This document shows, piece after piece, positions 1-6,086 of a stretch of DNA of 11,059 nucleotides. The position numbers were made by a program, and so were the translations under genes. How positions within the stretch are numbered: the first letter of the stretch is position 1; each line of letters begins with the position of its first letter. The notes beneath the pieces were generated by a model that made no database searches, was not told the origin of the DNA, and was given only the letters and a program-made list of their open reading frames with translations. Source of the stretch: Acidobacteriaceae bacterium (lineage in GTDB: Bacteria; Acidobacteriota; Terriglobia; Terriglobales; Acidobacteriaceae); NCBI GenBank assembly GCA_003139975.1, contig PLHN01000467.1, positions 13,610-24,668 of the forward strand, read 5' to 3'.

Positions 1-547
1 CCCTTACGAAGATGCGCGCGAATTCTGGATGCGCTGGGGAACGGCTGTGGCGCTGCTGGCCGTAGTGACGGTCGCGTTGCTCGGCTGGACGGTGCGCGGG
101 TGGATCGTAGCCGGACGCGACCGCCACAACATCGCGCAGCTCCAGCAGATGATCGCCGGCCGCGACCACGAACGTACCGAAGCGCAAACGTTCCTCGAAA
201 TGGCCGCCAACCGCAGCACGCGCGACCAATCGGAGTTCCTGAATGGCCTAATCCGCCGAAAATCCTTCTCCTGGACGCTGGTTTTCGAAGACCTCGAGCA
301 GGTCATGCCCCCTAATCTCCACGTAATCTCCCTGCGCCCGGAATTCAACGAGCAGAACGCAATGCTGCTGGACATGAAGGTTCTCGGAGAGAACCGCTCC
401 GCGGCTGTGGACCTGGTCCATCGCATGGAAGGCTCCTCCCGTTTTCGAAATGCGCAGCTCATGGCAGAATCGGAATCGGCCGAGGGCGTGGTCGCGCAGG
501 TGGTGGCGACGTATATTCCGGAGGAAGGGAAAGGAAGCGACAAGTAA
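1..547 (+). CDS. pilN: PilN-like pilus/secretion inner-membrane protein (5' end missing)
   Basis: PilN-family bitopic inner-membrane protein. In type IV pilus systems PilN binds cytoplasmic PilM and pairs with PilO to form the alignment platform between the motor and the secretin. The reading frame is open from the left edge (first full codon at 2, reading PYEDAREFW before the ATG at 29), and a PYEDAR-like stretch is usual just after the first residues of PilN, so the true start lies upstream and the ATG at 29 is internal. A hydrophobic helix (GTAVALLAVVTVALLGW) follows, then a charged, probably coiled-coil segment, then a ferredoxin-like periplasmic domain with FSWTLVFEDLEQVMPPNLHV, which fits the 'W..vLeeL...lP..v' pattern of the family. 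It ends in TAATG, sharing one base with the next start. PilM should lie just upstream, outside the window. A GspL-type role is the alternative. Confidence 0.85.
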   Translation, partial: PYEDAREFWMRWGTAVALLAVVTVALLGWTVRGWIVAGRDRHNIAQLQQMIAGRDHERTEAQTFLEMAANRSTRDQSEFLNGLIRRKSFSWTLVFEDLEQVMPPNLHVISLRPEFNEQNAMLLDMKVLGENRSAAVDLVHRMEGSSRFRNAQLMAESESAEGVVAQVVATYIPEEGKGSDK

Positions 548-1083
548 TGCCGGATTTGCAAAGCACTCGCCGGAATCTGAAAATCGCAGTTGCCGCCATG
601 GTCGTCGCCGACGTGATAGCGGTGGGAGTTCTATTCTCTCCGCTGGTGGGTTCGGCCGAGTCGCGCCAGACCCAACTGAACCAGATGTTCGCCGAATATC
701 GCAAGAAGACGCGAGACGTGGAACCGTTGCGCGGCATGCCCCAGAAGATTGTGCTCGCCAAGAATCAGATTGGCGACTTTTATAAGGACCGATTTGCCGC
801 CAAAGATTCCGAGCTGACCACCGAACTGGGCAAACTCGCGGCCGAGAACGGGATCCACATCCTGTCCGCAAAATACAAGGAAGAGGACCCGGAGACTTCC
901 GGCGTCGTGCCCGTGGAAATTCAAGGCAGTTTCGCGGGAGACTATCTGCAACTCGTGCGCTTCATCAATACGGTGGAACGCTCAAGAATGTTTTTCACCG
1001 TTGACGGTGTGGACCTGGCCGGAGAAAGCAAGGGACCCGTTCACCTGTCTATTATGCTTCACAGTTATTTGCGGGGCGCCTGA
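547..1083 (+). CDS. pilO: PilO-like pilus assembly protein
   Basis: PilO-family protein of 178 residues, expected to dimerise with PilN in the inner membrane and span into the periplasm. The sequence shows a short cytoplasmic tail, one transmembrane helix at about residues 10-32 (KIAVAAMVVADVIAVGVLFS), a long charged segment likely to form a coiled coil (about 37-100), then an alpha/beta domain. That domain contains GDYLQLVRFINTVERS, matching the PilO 'G.Y..l..Fl..le..pR' signature, and ends in a beta-rich tail (HLSIMLHSYLRGA). The length is typical. The ATG overlaps the PilN stop by one base (TAATG), and the TGA is followed immediately by the GTG start of the next gene, so coupled translation is likely. 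The order pilN-pilO supports the assignment as much as the sequence does. Confidence 0.88.
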   Translation: MPDLQSTRRNLKIAVAAMVVADVIAVGVLFSPLVGSAESRQTQLNQMFAEYRKKTRDVEPLRGMPQKIVLAKNQIGDFYKDRFAAKDSELTTELGKLAAENGIHILSAKYKEEDPETSGVVPVEIQGSFAGDYLQLVRFINTVERSRMFFTVDGVDLAGESKGPVHLSIMLHSYLRGA

Positions 1084-1677
1084 GTGAAACTGGGAACGGA
1101 AAATCGGAAGCAGTTGATCGCCCTCGCGGTGCTGGGCGGAATCGCACTGCTCTCGCTAGCCTATCAGTTCTGGCCCTCCTCGAGCGAGACCGCGTCCGTG
1201 CCCACGCAACCCGCCTCCACAGCCGCGGCGCATCCCGCCATGCGGCGTACAGCATCCGGAAAGATGGTGCCCATCACCGAACCCCGGCTCGATCCCACGC
1301 TCGATCTAAACCTGCTCGCGCAAAGCGAGGACATCAAGTATGCAGGCAACGGCAGGAACATTTTTGTCGCCGGCTCGCTGCCCACCATCGACAAGCCCAA
1401 GCGGACTGGGGCCACCGACAAAAATCAACAGGCCGAGATCCGCATGCCTCCCCCCGTTCCGCCTCCGCCCCCGATCAATTTGAAGTTTTTTGGCTTCGCC
1501 AATAAACCGGGTGAAGCGAAACGGGTCTTTCTGGTGCAGGGAGAAGACGTTTTCATTGCCGGGGAAGGCGACATCGTCGACCGTCGCTATCGCGTGCTGC
1601 ACATTACCAATACGGCCGTCGAAATGGAAGACGTGCTCAATAACAACCGGCAGAGTATTCCGTTAACGCAAGGATGA
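1084..1677 (+). CDS. PilP/GspC-like periplasmic pilus/secretion protein
   Basis: A 197-residue single-pass protein in the position where pilP sits in pilMNOPQ operons. It starts at a GTG directly abutting the PilO stop. The N-terminus has a signal-anchor helix (about residues 11-26, LIALAVLGGIALLSLAYQFW), followed by an Ala/Pro/Thr-rich linker, a proline run (MPPPVPPPPP, about 121-130), and a small beta-rich C-terminal domain (INLKFFGFANKPGEAKRVFL onward). That last domain resembles the homology region of PilP/GspC, which contacts the secretin. Unlike classical PilP it shows no lipobox cysteine, so it would be anchored by the helix, more as GspC is. Its stop overlaps the next start in ATGA. 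The family assignment relies on position and on the C-terminal domain pattern; a lineage-specific alignment protein is possible. Confidence 0.68.
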   Translation: MKLGTENRKQLIALAVLGGIALLSLAYQFWPSSSETASVPTQPASTAAAHPAMRRTASGKMVPITEPRLDPTLDLNLLAQSEDIKYAGNGRNIFVAGSLPTIDKPKRTGATDKNQQAEIRMPPPVPPPPPINLKFFGFANKPGEAKRVFLVQGEDVFIAGEGDIVDRRYRVLHITNTAVEMEDVLNNNRQSIPLTQG

Positions 1678-2714
1678 GCGGTTTGAAATCGCAAATTACA
1701 AATCGCAAATTACAAATGGCCGGCCAGCGCGGCTACATGCTGATCAGCTTGATGCTGATTTTTGCGCTCATGGCGGTCGCGCTATTGGCTGTCCTGCCGA
1801 GCATGAAGCAGCAGGTGCAGCGGGACCGCGAAGATGAACTGCGTCATCGCGGCACCATGTACATGCGCGCCATCCAGCGTTTCTACAAAAAGGTCGGACG
1901 CTACCCGACAAGTTTTGAGGAACTGGAGAACTCCAACCATATCCGCTATCTCCGCAAGCGCTACAAAGATCCCATGAGCTGGGATTCGCAAGCCCACAAA
2001 GAGCGCGATTTCAAGCCCCTGCACATGCAAGATGTCATGCTCAATAACGGGCCCGTGCTCGGAGGGACTCCGGGGCCGGGCGGGACGCCAGGGCCAGGTG
2101 GACTTCCTGCCCCAGGTGGATCGCCGAGCCCCTTTGGTCCGGGAGGATCTCCGAACTCAGGCGGTTTTCAGAATACATTCGGACACACGAACCAACCGGG
2201 CGGAACACCATCCCCCTCTCAAAATCAGGCCAACAATCCCGCCAACACCGACAATTCCGGCTCTTCCAATCCGGGCAGCGGGCAAGGCAACTCGGGCTCA
2301 GACTCTTCAGGATCGTCGAATCCCAATAATCCTGCGGGCACGCCCAACTCAGGCCCAGGCAACGGCCCATCAGGTTCGGGCACCGGCAGCCCCGGACCGA
2401 ACGGGCAGGTATTCGGCGGCGGCGCCATCGTCGGCGTTGCCAGCACGAATAAAAAAGACAAGGCGATCCATGAGTTCAACAAAAAGACTCACTACACCGA
2501 CTGGTACTTCATCTATGATCCCAACTCGGATCGCGGAGGCCTGCTGATCGGGCCGTGGCAGCCCCTCACCATTCAAGGCGGCGGCATCGGACAACCCATC
2601 GGCCAGCCCGCCACAGGGCAACAGCCCACTGGCGGATTCGGCCAGTCGCCAAATCCTTCCAACCCCGCTCCGCCGAGCCCACAGAATCCTGGTGATAACC
2701 CTCCAAACAACTAA
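1674..2714 (+). CDS. GspG-like pseudopilin with Gly/Pro/Ser/Asn-rich insert
   Basis: A 346-residue protein with a type IV pilin-like N-terminus: QRG|YMLISLMLIFALMAVALLAV, with prepilin cleavage expected after Gly20 and the hydrophobic helix at about 21-43. Position +5 after cleavage is Ser instead of the usual Glu. A GspG-like helical/loop segment follows (MYMRAIQRFYKKVGRYPTSF, then RYLRKRYKDPMS). From about residue 126 to 250 the protein is low-complexity, first as collagen-like GGTPGPGG repeats and then as Asn/Ser/Gly-rich sequence. A structured stretch containing HYTDWYFIYDP follows, with a second Gly/Pro/Asn-rich tail. The ATG at 1674 overlaps the upstream stop (ATGA) and suits coupled translation. 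An ATG at 1716 would also give a normal short leader peptide and skip a 14-bp tandem repeat. Probably a minor pseudopilin of the same machine; its exact role is unknown. Confidence 0.72.
   Translation: MSGLKSQITNRKLQMAGQRGYMLISLMLIFALMAVALLAVLPSMKQQVQRDREDELRHRGTMYMRAIQRFYKKVGRYPTSFEELENSNHIRYLRKRYKDPMSWDSQAHKERDFKPLHMQDVMLNNGPVLGGTPGPGGTPGPGGLPAPGGSPSPFGPGGSPNSGGFQNTFGHTNQPGGTPSPSQNQANNPANTDNSGSSNPGSGQGNSGSDSSGSSNPNNPAGTPNSGPGNGPSGSGTGSPGPNGQVFGGGAIVGVASTNKKDKAIHEFNKKTHYTDWYFIYDPNSDRGGLLIGPWQPLTIQGGGIGQPIGQPATGQQPTGGFGQSPNPSNPAPPSPQNPGDNPPNN
1686..1717 (+). repeat. 14-bp tandem repeat at the 5' end of the pseudopilin gene
   Basis: Two perfect copies of AAATCGCAAATTAC (1686-1699 and 1700-1713), with the first four bases of a third. 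The stretch is AT-rich inside GC-rich surroundings and lies between two possible starts (ATG 1674 and ATG 1716). Because the unit is not a multiple of three, gain or loss of one copy would shift the frame from the upstream start but not from the downstream one. Confidence 0.85.
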
Positions 2715-2722
2715 CTCCAAAT

Positions 2723-2750
2723 GAAAAAGCCCCGCGCAGAACGCGGGGCT
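2723..2750 (-). terminator. Intrinsic terminator of the erpA-like gene
   Basis: A perfect 9-bp GC-rich stem (AGCCCCGCG 2728-2736 with CGCGGGGCT 2742-2750) and a 5-nt loop. Read on the minus strand the stem is followed by CTTTTTCAT, a U-tract, 19 nt after the TAG of the erpA-like gene. On the plus strand no T-run follows, so it is a weaker stop for the pilus operon, though the hairpin sits only 13 nt after that operon's last stop and may serve both convergent units. Confidence 0.88.
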
Positions 2751-2768
2751 CGTGAAACTCCAACCAAA

Positions 2769-3137
2769 CTAAACGTTGAACGAAGAGCCGCAACCGCAAG
2801 TGCTCTTCACGTTCGGATTCTCAAACTTGAATCCAGCGCCTTCCAGGGTCTCGACATAGTCCACGTTCGCGCCGCCCAGGTACATCAAGGAAGTCGCGTC
2901 CACGTAAACCTTCAAGCCGTCGAAATCGAAAACTTTGTCCATCATGCCGGCGCCATTCTCAAACGCCATCGAATACTGAAAGCCGGAGCAACCGCCACCG
3001 ACCACGGAAAGCCGCAGTCCCGCCGGAATTGGATTCTGTTGCGCCATGATTTCCTTGACCTTAGCGACTGCACTCGGGGTCAGGGCCGGTCCGGTGGTTT
3101 TCGGTTGAGTTCCAGGTGTAGTGGTGGTCGTTGCCAT
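2769..3137 (-). CDS. erpA: ErpA/IscA-type (HesB family) iron-sulfur carrier protein
   Basis: A-type carrier that accepts an Fe-S cluster from the assembly scaffold and passes it to apo-enzymes in the cytoplasm. The 122-residue product has the three cluster-ligating cysteines: Cys50 in GGGCSGFQY and Cys114/Cys116 in the C-terminal STCGCGSSFNV. The region MYLGGANVDYVETLEG and the ending NPNVKSTCGCGSSF match ErpA more closely than IscA. I chose the ATG at 3137 because a good Shine-Dalgarno (AAAGGAG) lies 9 nt upstream on the minus strand; longer upstream starts would add an Arg/Ala-rich segment with no family precedent. The Thr-rich N-terminal extension (MATTTTTPGTQPKTT) is unusual and probably disordered. 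Single-gene unit with its own terminator. Confidence 0.95.
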   Translation of the reverse strand: MATTTTTPGTQPKTTGPALTPSAVAKVKEIMAQQNPIPAGLRLSVVGGGCSGFQYSMAFENGAGMMDKVFDFDGLKVYVDATSLMYLGGANVDYVETLEGAGFKFENPNVKSTCGCGSSFNV

Positions 3138-3161
3138 TCTCGATATCTCCTTTAATACGCG

Positions 3162-3167
3162 ATTATA
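3162..3167 (-). promoter_or_regulatory. Putative -10 box of the erpA-like gene
   Basis: TATAAT on the minus strand, 24 bases upstream of the erpA-like start codon and just before the AAAGGAG ribosome site. No convincing -35 hexamer is seen at normal spacing (that stretch is G-rich), so this is a match to the -10 consensus only. Confidence 0.4.
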
Positions 3168-3279
3168 ACAGAGGCCCCCGCCCGCTCTGCCAGCACTTTC
3201 GGCCTGGTTTGGAGCCCAATTCCGCCACTGCTTAGATGCCCGGGAAAACAACAAAGTCGCACCCACTTGCCAACGGGTC

Positions 3280-3285
3280 TATAAT
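3280..3285 (+). promoter_or_regulatory. Putative -10 box for the small membrane-protein gene
   Basis: TATAAT on the plus strand, about 100 nt upstream of the ATG at 3387, in the 249-nt gap between two divergent genes. A TTGCCA lies only 7 nt before it, which is too close for a -35. A long 5' leader would follow if this is used. Confidence 0.35.
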
Positions 3286-3386
3286 CGTGCGCAGTAGGGG
3301 CCTGGCCCGAACCGCCGGACGGCATAGCACCGTCACGGCAGCGAATGGCAACGGGAGTTGGCCCGATTTCAGCTCCGAGGTGACGT

Positions 3387-3668
3387 ATGACTCCTATGTT
3401 CGGGCTGCTGGTGGCATGGGGTATCCTGACCGGAATTCTGATCATCTTGATGATCTACAAGAGCACCCTCTCGATGCACGAGGACGATTCGATCGTGCTC
3501 AACGAAACGGAATCGCAAATGCAGAAGGATCACGCCGAAGTCCTCAACAAGATGAGGAAGATTACTCCCATCCTCAAGATTCTTGGCACGCTCTCAGGAG
3601 TCATGCTCCTCGTGATTGCTGGCCTCTTCATCTACCAGGGGCTGAATATGGCGACGACACCGCAGTAG
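3387..3668 (+). CDS. Small two-helix membrane protein of unknown function
   Basis: A 93-residue product I do not recognise by family. It has two hydrophobic segments, about residues 5-24 (FGLLVAWGILTGILIILMIY) and 64-86 (LKILGTLSGVMLLVIAGLFI). They are separated by a roughly 40-residue charged, predicted-helical linker (HEDDSIVLNETESQMQKDHA, then EVLNKMRK). The ATG at 3387 is preceded by GAGGTGAC, a reasonable Shine-Dalgarno, which supports it as a real gene; the GC-rich third codon positions also fit. The topology would place either both termini or the linker in the cytoplasm. It stands alone: divergent from erpA and 158 nt from the next gene, with a strong hairpin between. Function cannot be inferred. 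Confidence 0.7.
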   Translation: MTPMFGLLVAWGILTGILIILMIYKSTLSMHEDDSIVLNETESQMQKDHAEVLNKMRKITPILKILGTLSGVMLLVIAGLFIYQGLNMATTPQ

Positions 3669-3725
3669 ACTTTTAACCAGCGGGCTTGCCGAAACGCAGT
3701 TGACCTCTCTCTCCATAGGATCACC

Positions 3726-3756
3726 GCAGGCACGGCGGCAGCAGCCGCGTGCCTGC
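3726..3756. other. Strong GC-rich hairpin between two plus-strand genes
   Basis: GCAGGCAC (3726-3733) pairs with GTGCCTGC (3749-3756). After a single bulged G, GCGGC (3735-3739) pairs with GCCGC (3744-3748) around an AGCA loop. An outer pair AACGCAGT (3693-3700) / ACTGCGTT (3759-3766) encloses it. No T-run follows on either strand, so it is not a classical intrinsic terminator; it may act as an attenuating or mRNA-stabilising structure. Confidence 0.55.
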
Positions 3757-3826
3757 TGACTGCGTTCATCAAATATCAACTCGCTCCCTGCTCCTCGCCT
3801 CATCTGTGGCAAAATCCATATCAGAG

Positions 3827-5023
3827 ATGACCTCCCATCACCCCATCGCGATCATTGGAGGTGGTCCGGCAGGCGCCCTCGCCGCTTCGCTGCTGGCTGC
3901 CGCTGGCCGCGACGTTTCCGTCTTCGACGAAAAGCTGGCGTGGGAAAAACCCTGCGGCGGCGGACTGACATGGAAGGCCCTGCAGCAATATCCATTTCTC
4001 GCCGAAGCCGGCGCGCAAAGCAAGTCCGTCGAGCACTGTGAACTGATCAGTTCCTGCGGCCAGCGCGTGCGTTTGCGTTTGCAGCATCCCGTCGCGGTCT
4101 TCTCGCGCCTAGCGCTGAATGGGTTGCTCCTCGAGCGCGCACGATCCGCCGGCGCGAATGTGTACCGCGAGCGCGTTACCAGTATCGGTGGTTCAGCCGG
4201 AGACTGGCGATTGGCGACTCCGCACGGTGAGTACAGCGCATCGCATCTCGTCATCGCGGCCGGCGCGCGAAATCCGTTTCGCGGCCAATTCGCTGCGCCC
4301 ATTTCGCCGCATGATCTGATGGCCACGGCCGGCTACTTCATCCCCGTTCACACGGCCTTGATGCAGATTCAATTCCTGAGCGGAATCAGCGGCTATATCT
4401 GGGTCTTCCCGCGTCCCGACCACGTCTCTGCCGGCATCGCCGGAAAGATGGGAGAGACATCCACACGCGCGTTGCGGCATTTGCTGGAGCAGTGGCTCGA
4501 CCAGAACGGTTTTTCCCTCGACGGTGCGACTTTCTACTCGCACATCCTGCCTTCTCTGCGCGCGCAAACCATGGAAGCGCTCGAAGTTTCAGGCGATGGC
4601 TGGGCAATGGTCGGCGATAGCGCGGGACTGGTCGACCCGATTACCGGAGAAGGCCTCTACTACGCGCTACGCTCCGCGGAATTGTGCGCGGAAGCTCTCG
4701 TGGCGGAGCGCCCTCAGGACTACAAGCAGCGGCTGGAAGAAGAAGTCCTTCCCGAATTGCGGTTGGCCGCCCGCGTTTGCGACCGATTCTATCGCGGGCA
4801 GGTTTTCGGTGACAGCGTTCCTGAACGCATGGTCGCTCTCACCGCGCAAAGCGACAAGTTTCGCGAGTTGATGAGCGATCTCTTCGCCGGAATCCAGGGC
4901 TACCGCGATCTGAAGGCACGCCTCTTTCGCATTCTTCCCACCGTGATGGCCGAAGGCCTGGCGACAACACTTTTCCGCCCGTTGAGGAGCGGAAGCCTCG
5001 CTCCGACAACTTCCGCAGAATAG
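3827..5023 (+). CDS. Geranylgeranyl reductase family FAD-dependent oxidoreductase
   Basis: FAD-dependent oxidoreductase of the geranylgeranyl-reductase branch of the p-hydroxybenzoate hydroxylase superfamily. Members saturate isoprenoid double bonds in lipids, chlorophyll side chains or menaquinone. From the ATG at 3827 the product is 398 residues. It shows the dinucleotide-binding motif IIGGGPAG (9-16) with an acidic FDE at the end of strand 2 (33-35), the family hallmark KPCGGGLTWKAL (41-52), and the second FAD motif VGDSAGLVDPITGEGLYYAL (from 262). This start places the Rossmann motif about eight residues in, as is usual; the frame extends upstream to 3749 but that part looks non-coding and overlaps a hairpin. 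No strong Shine-Dalgarno is visible. The substrate cannot be told from sequence; a reductase of a menaquinone or polyprenyl chain is a reasonable guess. It converges on the peroxiredoxin gene with only 27 nt between stops. Confidence 0.88.
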   Translation: MTSHHPIAIIGGGPAGALAASLLAAAGRDVSVFDEKLAWEKPCGGGLTWKALQQYPFLAEAGAQSKSVEHCELISSCGQRVRLRLQHPVAVFSRLALNGLLLERARSAGANVYRERVTSIGGSAGDWRLATPHGEYSASHLVIAAGARNPFRGQFAAPISPHDLMATAGYFIPVHTALMQIQFLSGISGYIWVFPRPDHVSAGIAGKMGETSTRALRHLLEQWLDQNGFSLDGATFYSHILPSLRAQTMEALEVSGDGWAMVGDSAGLVDPITGEGLYYALRSAELCAEALVAERPQDYKQRLEEEVLPELRLAARVCDRFYRGQVFGDSVPERMVALTAQSDKFRELMSDLFAGIQGYRDLKARLFRILPTVMAEGLATTLFRPLRSGSLAPTTSAE

Positions 5024-5050
5024 TCGTTGCCAATAATGATCCCGCGGAGT

Positions 5051-5518
5051 CTACGCTGCCTTCATCTGCAGCACTCGAATATCGTCGAGCAGAACCTTCT
5101 CGTGTCCTTCCGGATTCACCTTCTCATACACCTTGCGAATGATGCCCTTGGGATCGACAACGAATGTAGTGCGGTCCCAGAACTTCATTCCCTTCCATTC
5201 CGACTGGCCGATGCCGAGAGCTTTCATCAGCGATGCGTCGGGGTCTGACAGCAAGTCAATCTTGAAGGCGAACTTGTGGTGAAAGTTCTTGTGCGAGGTA
5301 ACGTCGTCGGCGCTTACGCCCACGACTTTGATTCCTTCGGTATCGAAGTCCGCTTTGGTTGCCGAGAATGACCTGCCCTGAATCGTGCAGCCGGGCGTGT
5401 CGTCCTTCGGATAGAAGTAGACCACTAACCAGTGGCCCGCGAAATCGTCAAGCTTGGTGGTCTTGCCATCCTGATTCGAAAGCGAAAAATTCGGAAAGGG
5501 ATTACCGCTAGAAAGCAT
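5051..5518 (-). CDS. bcp: Peroxiredoxin of the Bcp/PrxQ type, single cysteine
   Basis: Thiol peroxidase that reduces hydrogen peroxide and organic hydroperoxides in the cytoplasm. The 155-residue product has the thioredoxin fold order of the Bcp/PrxQ group and the active-site motif YFYPKDDTPGCT, with peroxidatic Cys44 preceded by Pro37 and Thr41. Downstream are GVSADDVTSHKNFHHKF and FVVDPKGIIRKVYE, both typical. Cys44 is the only cysteine in the protein: the usual resolving cysteine five residues later (C-x4-C) is replaced by Arg-Ser sequence, so recycling would need an outside thiol. The ATG at 5518 has AAAGGA about 8 nt upstream on the minus strand. It is followed downstream by the convergent flavoprotein gene. 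The VOC gene lies upstream on the same strand, about 100 nt away. Confidence 0.93.
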   Translation of the reverse strand: MLSSGNPFPNFSLSNQDGKTTKLDDFAGHWLVVYFYPKDDTPGCTIQGRSFSATKADFDTEGIKVVGVSADDVTSHKNFHHKFAFKIDLLSDPDASLMKALGIGQSEWKGMKFWDRTTFVVDPKGIIRKVYEKVNPEGHEKVLLDDIRVLQMKAA

Positions 5519-5547
5519 AAGACAAGTCCTTTCGTGGAGACTGCCGT

Positions 5548-5608
5548 CAGCCGCCAGCCATCTGGCAAAACCATTGAGATGTTCCTGATGGCTGATGGCT
5601 GTCGGCTG
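5548..5608. repeat. Inverted repeat in the spacer between VOC and peroxiredoxin genes
   Basis: CAGCCGCCAGCCATC (5548-5562) is complementary, with one mismatch, to GATGGCTGTCGGCTG (5594-5608), separated by 31 nt. The right arm is itself built from repeated GATGGCT units (GATGGCTGATGGCTG). It fills most of the intergenic gap and looks like an interspersed palindromic spacer element rather than a terminator, since no T-tract follows. Confidence 0.65.
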
Positions 5609-5618
5609 AGAGCTGATT

Positions 5619-6086
5619 CTACGCCGCCTGCATGACCTTCTTCATACGCTCTTTCATTTCCTGCGGAGACACATCCTCGACGTGAGTTGCGATGCCCCAG
5701 AAATGTCCGAACGGATCCTGCAGGAAGCCCGAGCGGTCTCCATAAAACTGGTCCTGGACCGGCTTCAGGATTTTTGCGCCCTCGGCGACGGCCTTATCCA
5801 CTACCTTGTCGACATCGGGCAGGTACAAATAGAGGCTCACGGGGCTATTCCCGATCGTGGTTGCGCTGGTGGCGCCCATACTTGGGTTTTCGTCGGCCAG
5901 CATGATGCGCGAACTGCCGATCTGCAACTCGGCATGCCCGACGCGGCCTTCGGGGCCATCCATGCGGACGACTACGGTCGCGCCGAAGACTTTCTTGTAA
6001 TACTCGATCGCCTGCGCGGCTCCCTTGATGACGAGGTAAGGGGTGACGGTGTTGTAGCCTTCTGGAATGTACGGCACTTTGCTCAT
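5619..6086 (-). CDS. VOC family (PhnB-like glyoxalase/bleomycin-resistance fold) protein
   Basis: A 155-residue protein of the vicinal oxygen chelate superfamily, in the PhnB-like group. The N-terminus IPEGYNTVTPYLVIKGAAQA and the motifs AIEYYKKVFGA, GRVGHAELQIG and MLADENPSMG are characteristic. So is the C-terminal half QDQFYGDRSGFLQDPFGHFW followed by GIATHVEDVS. Two beta-alpha-beta-beta-beta repeats are recognisable. His51 and Glu53 in GHAE, and the His in DPFGH, are candidate metal-facing residues, but this subgroup has no well-established reaction, so no substrate is assigned. The start at 6086 is set by a strong AAGGAG site 6 nt upstream on the minus strand; the frame continues further up but without family similarity. 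It may be co-transcribed with the peroxiredoxin gene downstream, though the 100-nt repeat-bearing spacer argues for partial independence. Confidence 0.9.
   Translation of the reverse strand: MSKVPYIPEGYNTVTPYLVIKGAAQAIEYYKKVFGATVVVRMDGPEGRVGHAELQIGSSRIMLADENPSMGATSATTIGNSPVSLYLYLPDVDKVVDKAVAEGAKILKPVQDQFYGDRSGFLQDPFGHFWGIATHVEDVSPQEMKERMKKVMQAA

Noticed and set aside
248..871. A 207-codon minus-strand frame opposite pilN/pilO
   Set aside because: Arg/Ser/Cys-rich shadow typical of antisense frames in GC-rich genes; the plus strand has the overlapping pil genes.
2041..2440. Direct DNA repeats in the Gly/Pro-rich region as a mobile or regulatory array
   Set aside because: The repetition follows codon periodicity of the collagen-like protein segment and stays in frame, so it is explained by the coding sequence.
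2721..3155. A 144-codon plus-strand frame opposite the erpA-like gene
   Set aside because: It starts inside the terminator and is a shadow of a gene with full motif support on the other strand.
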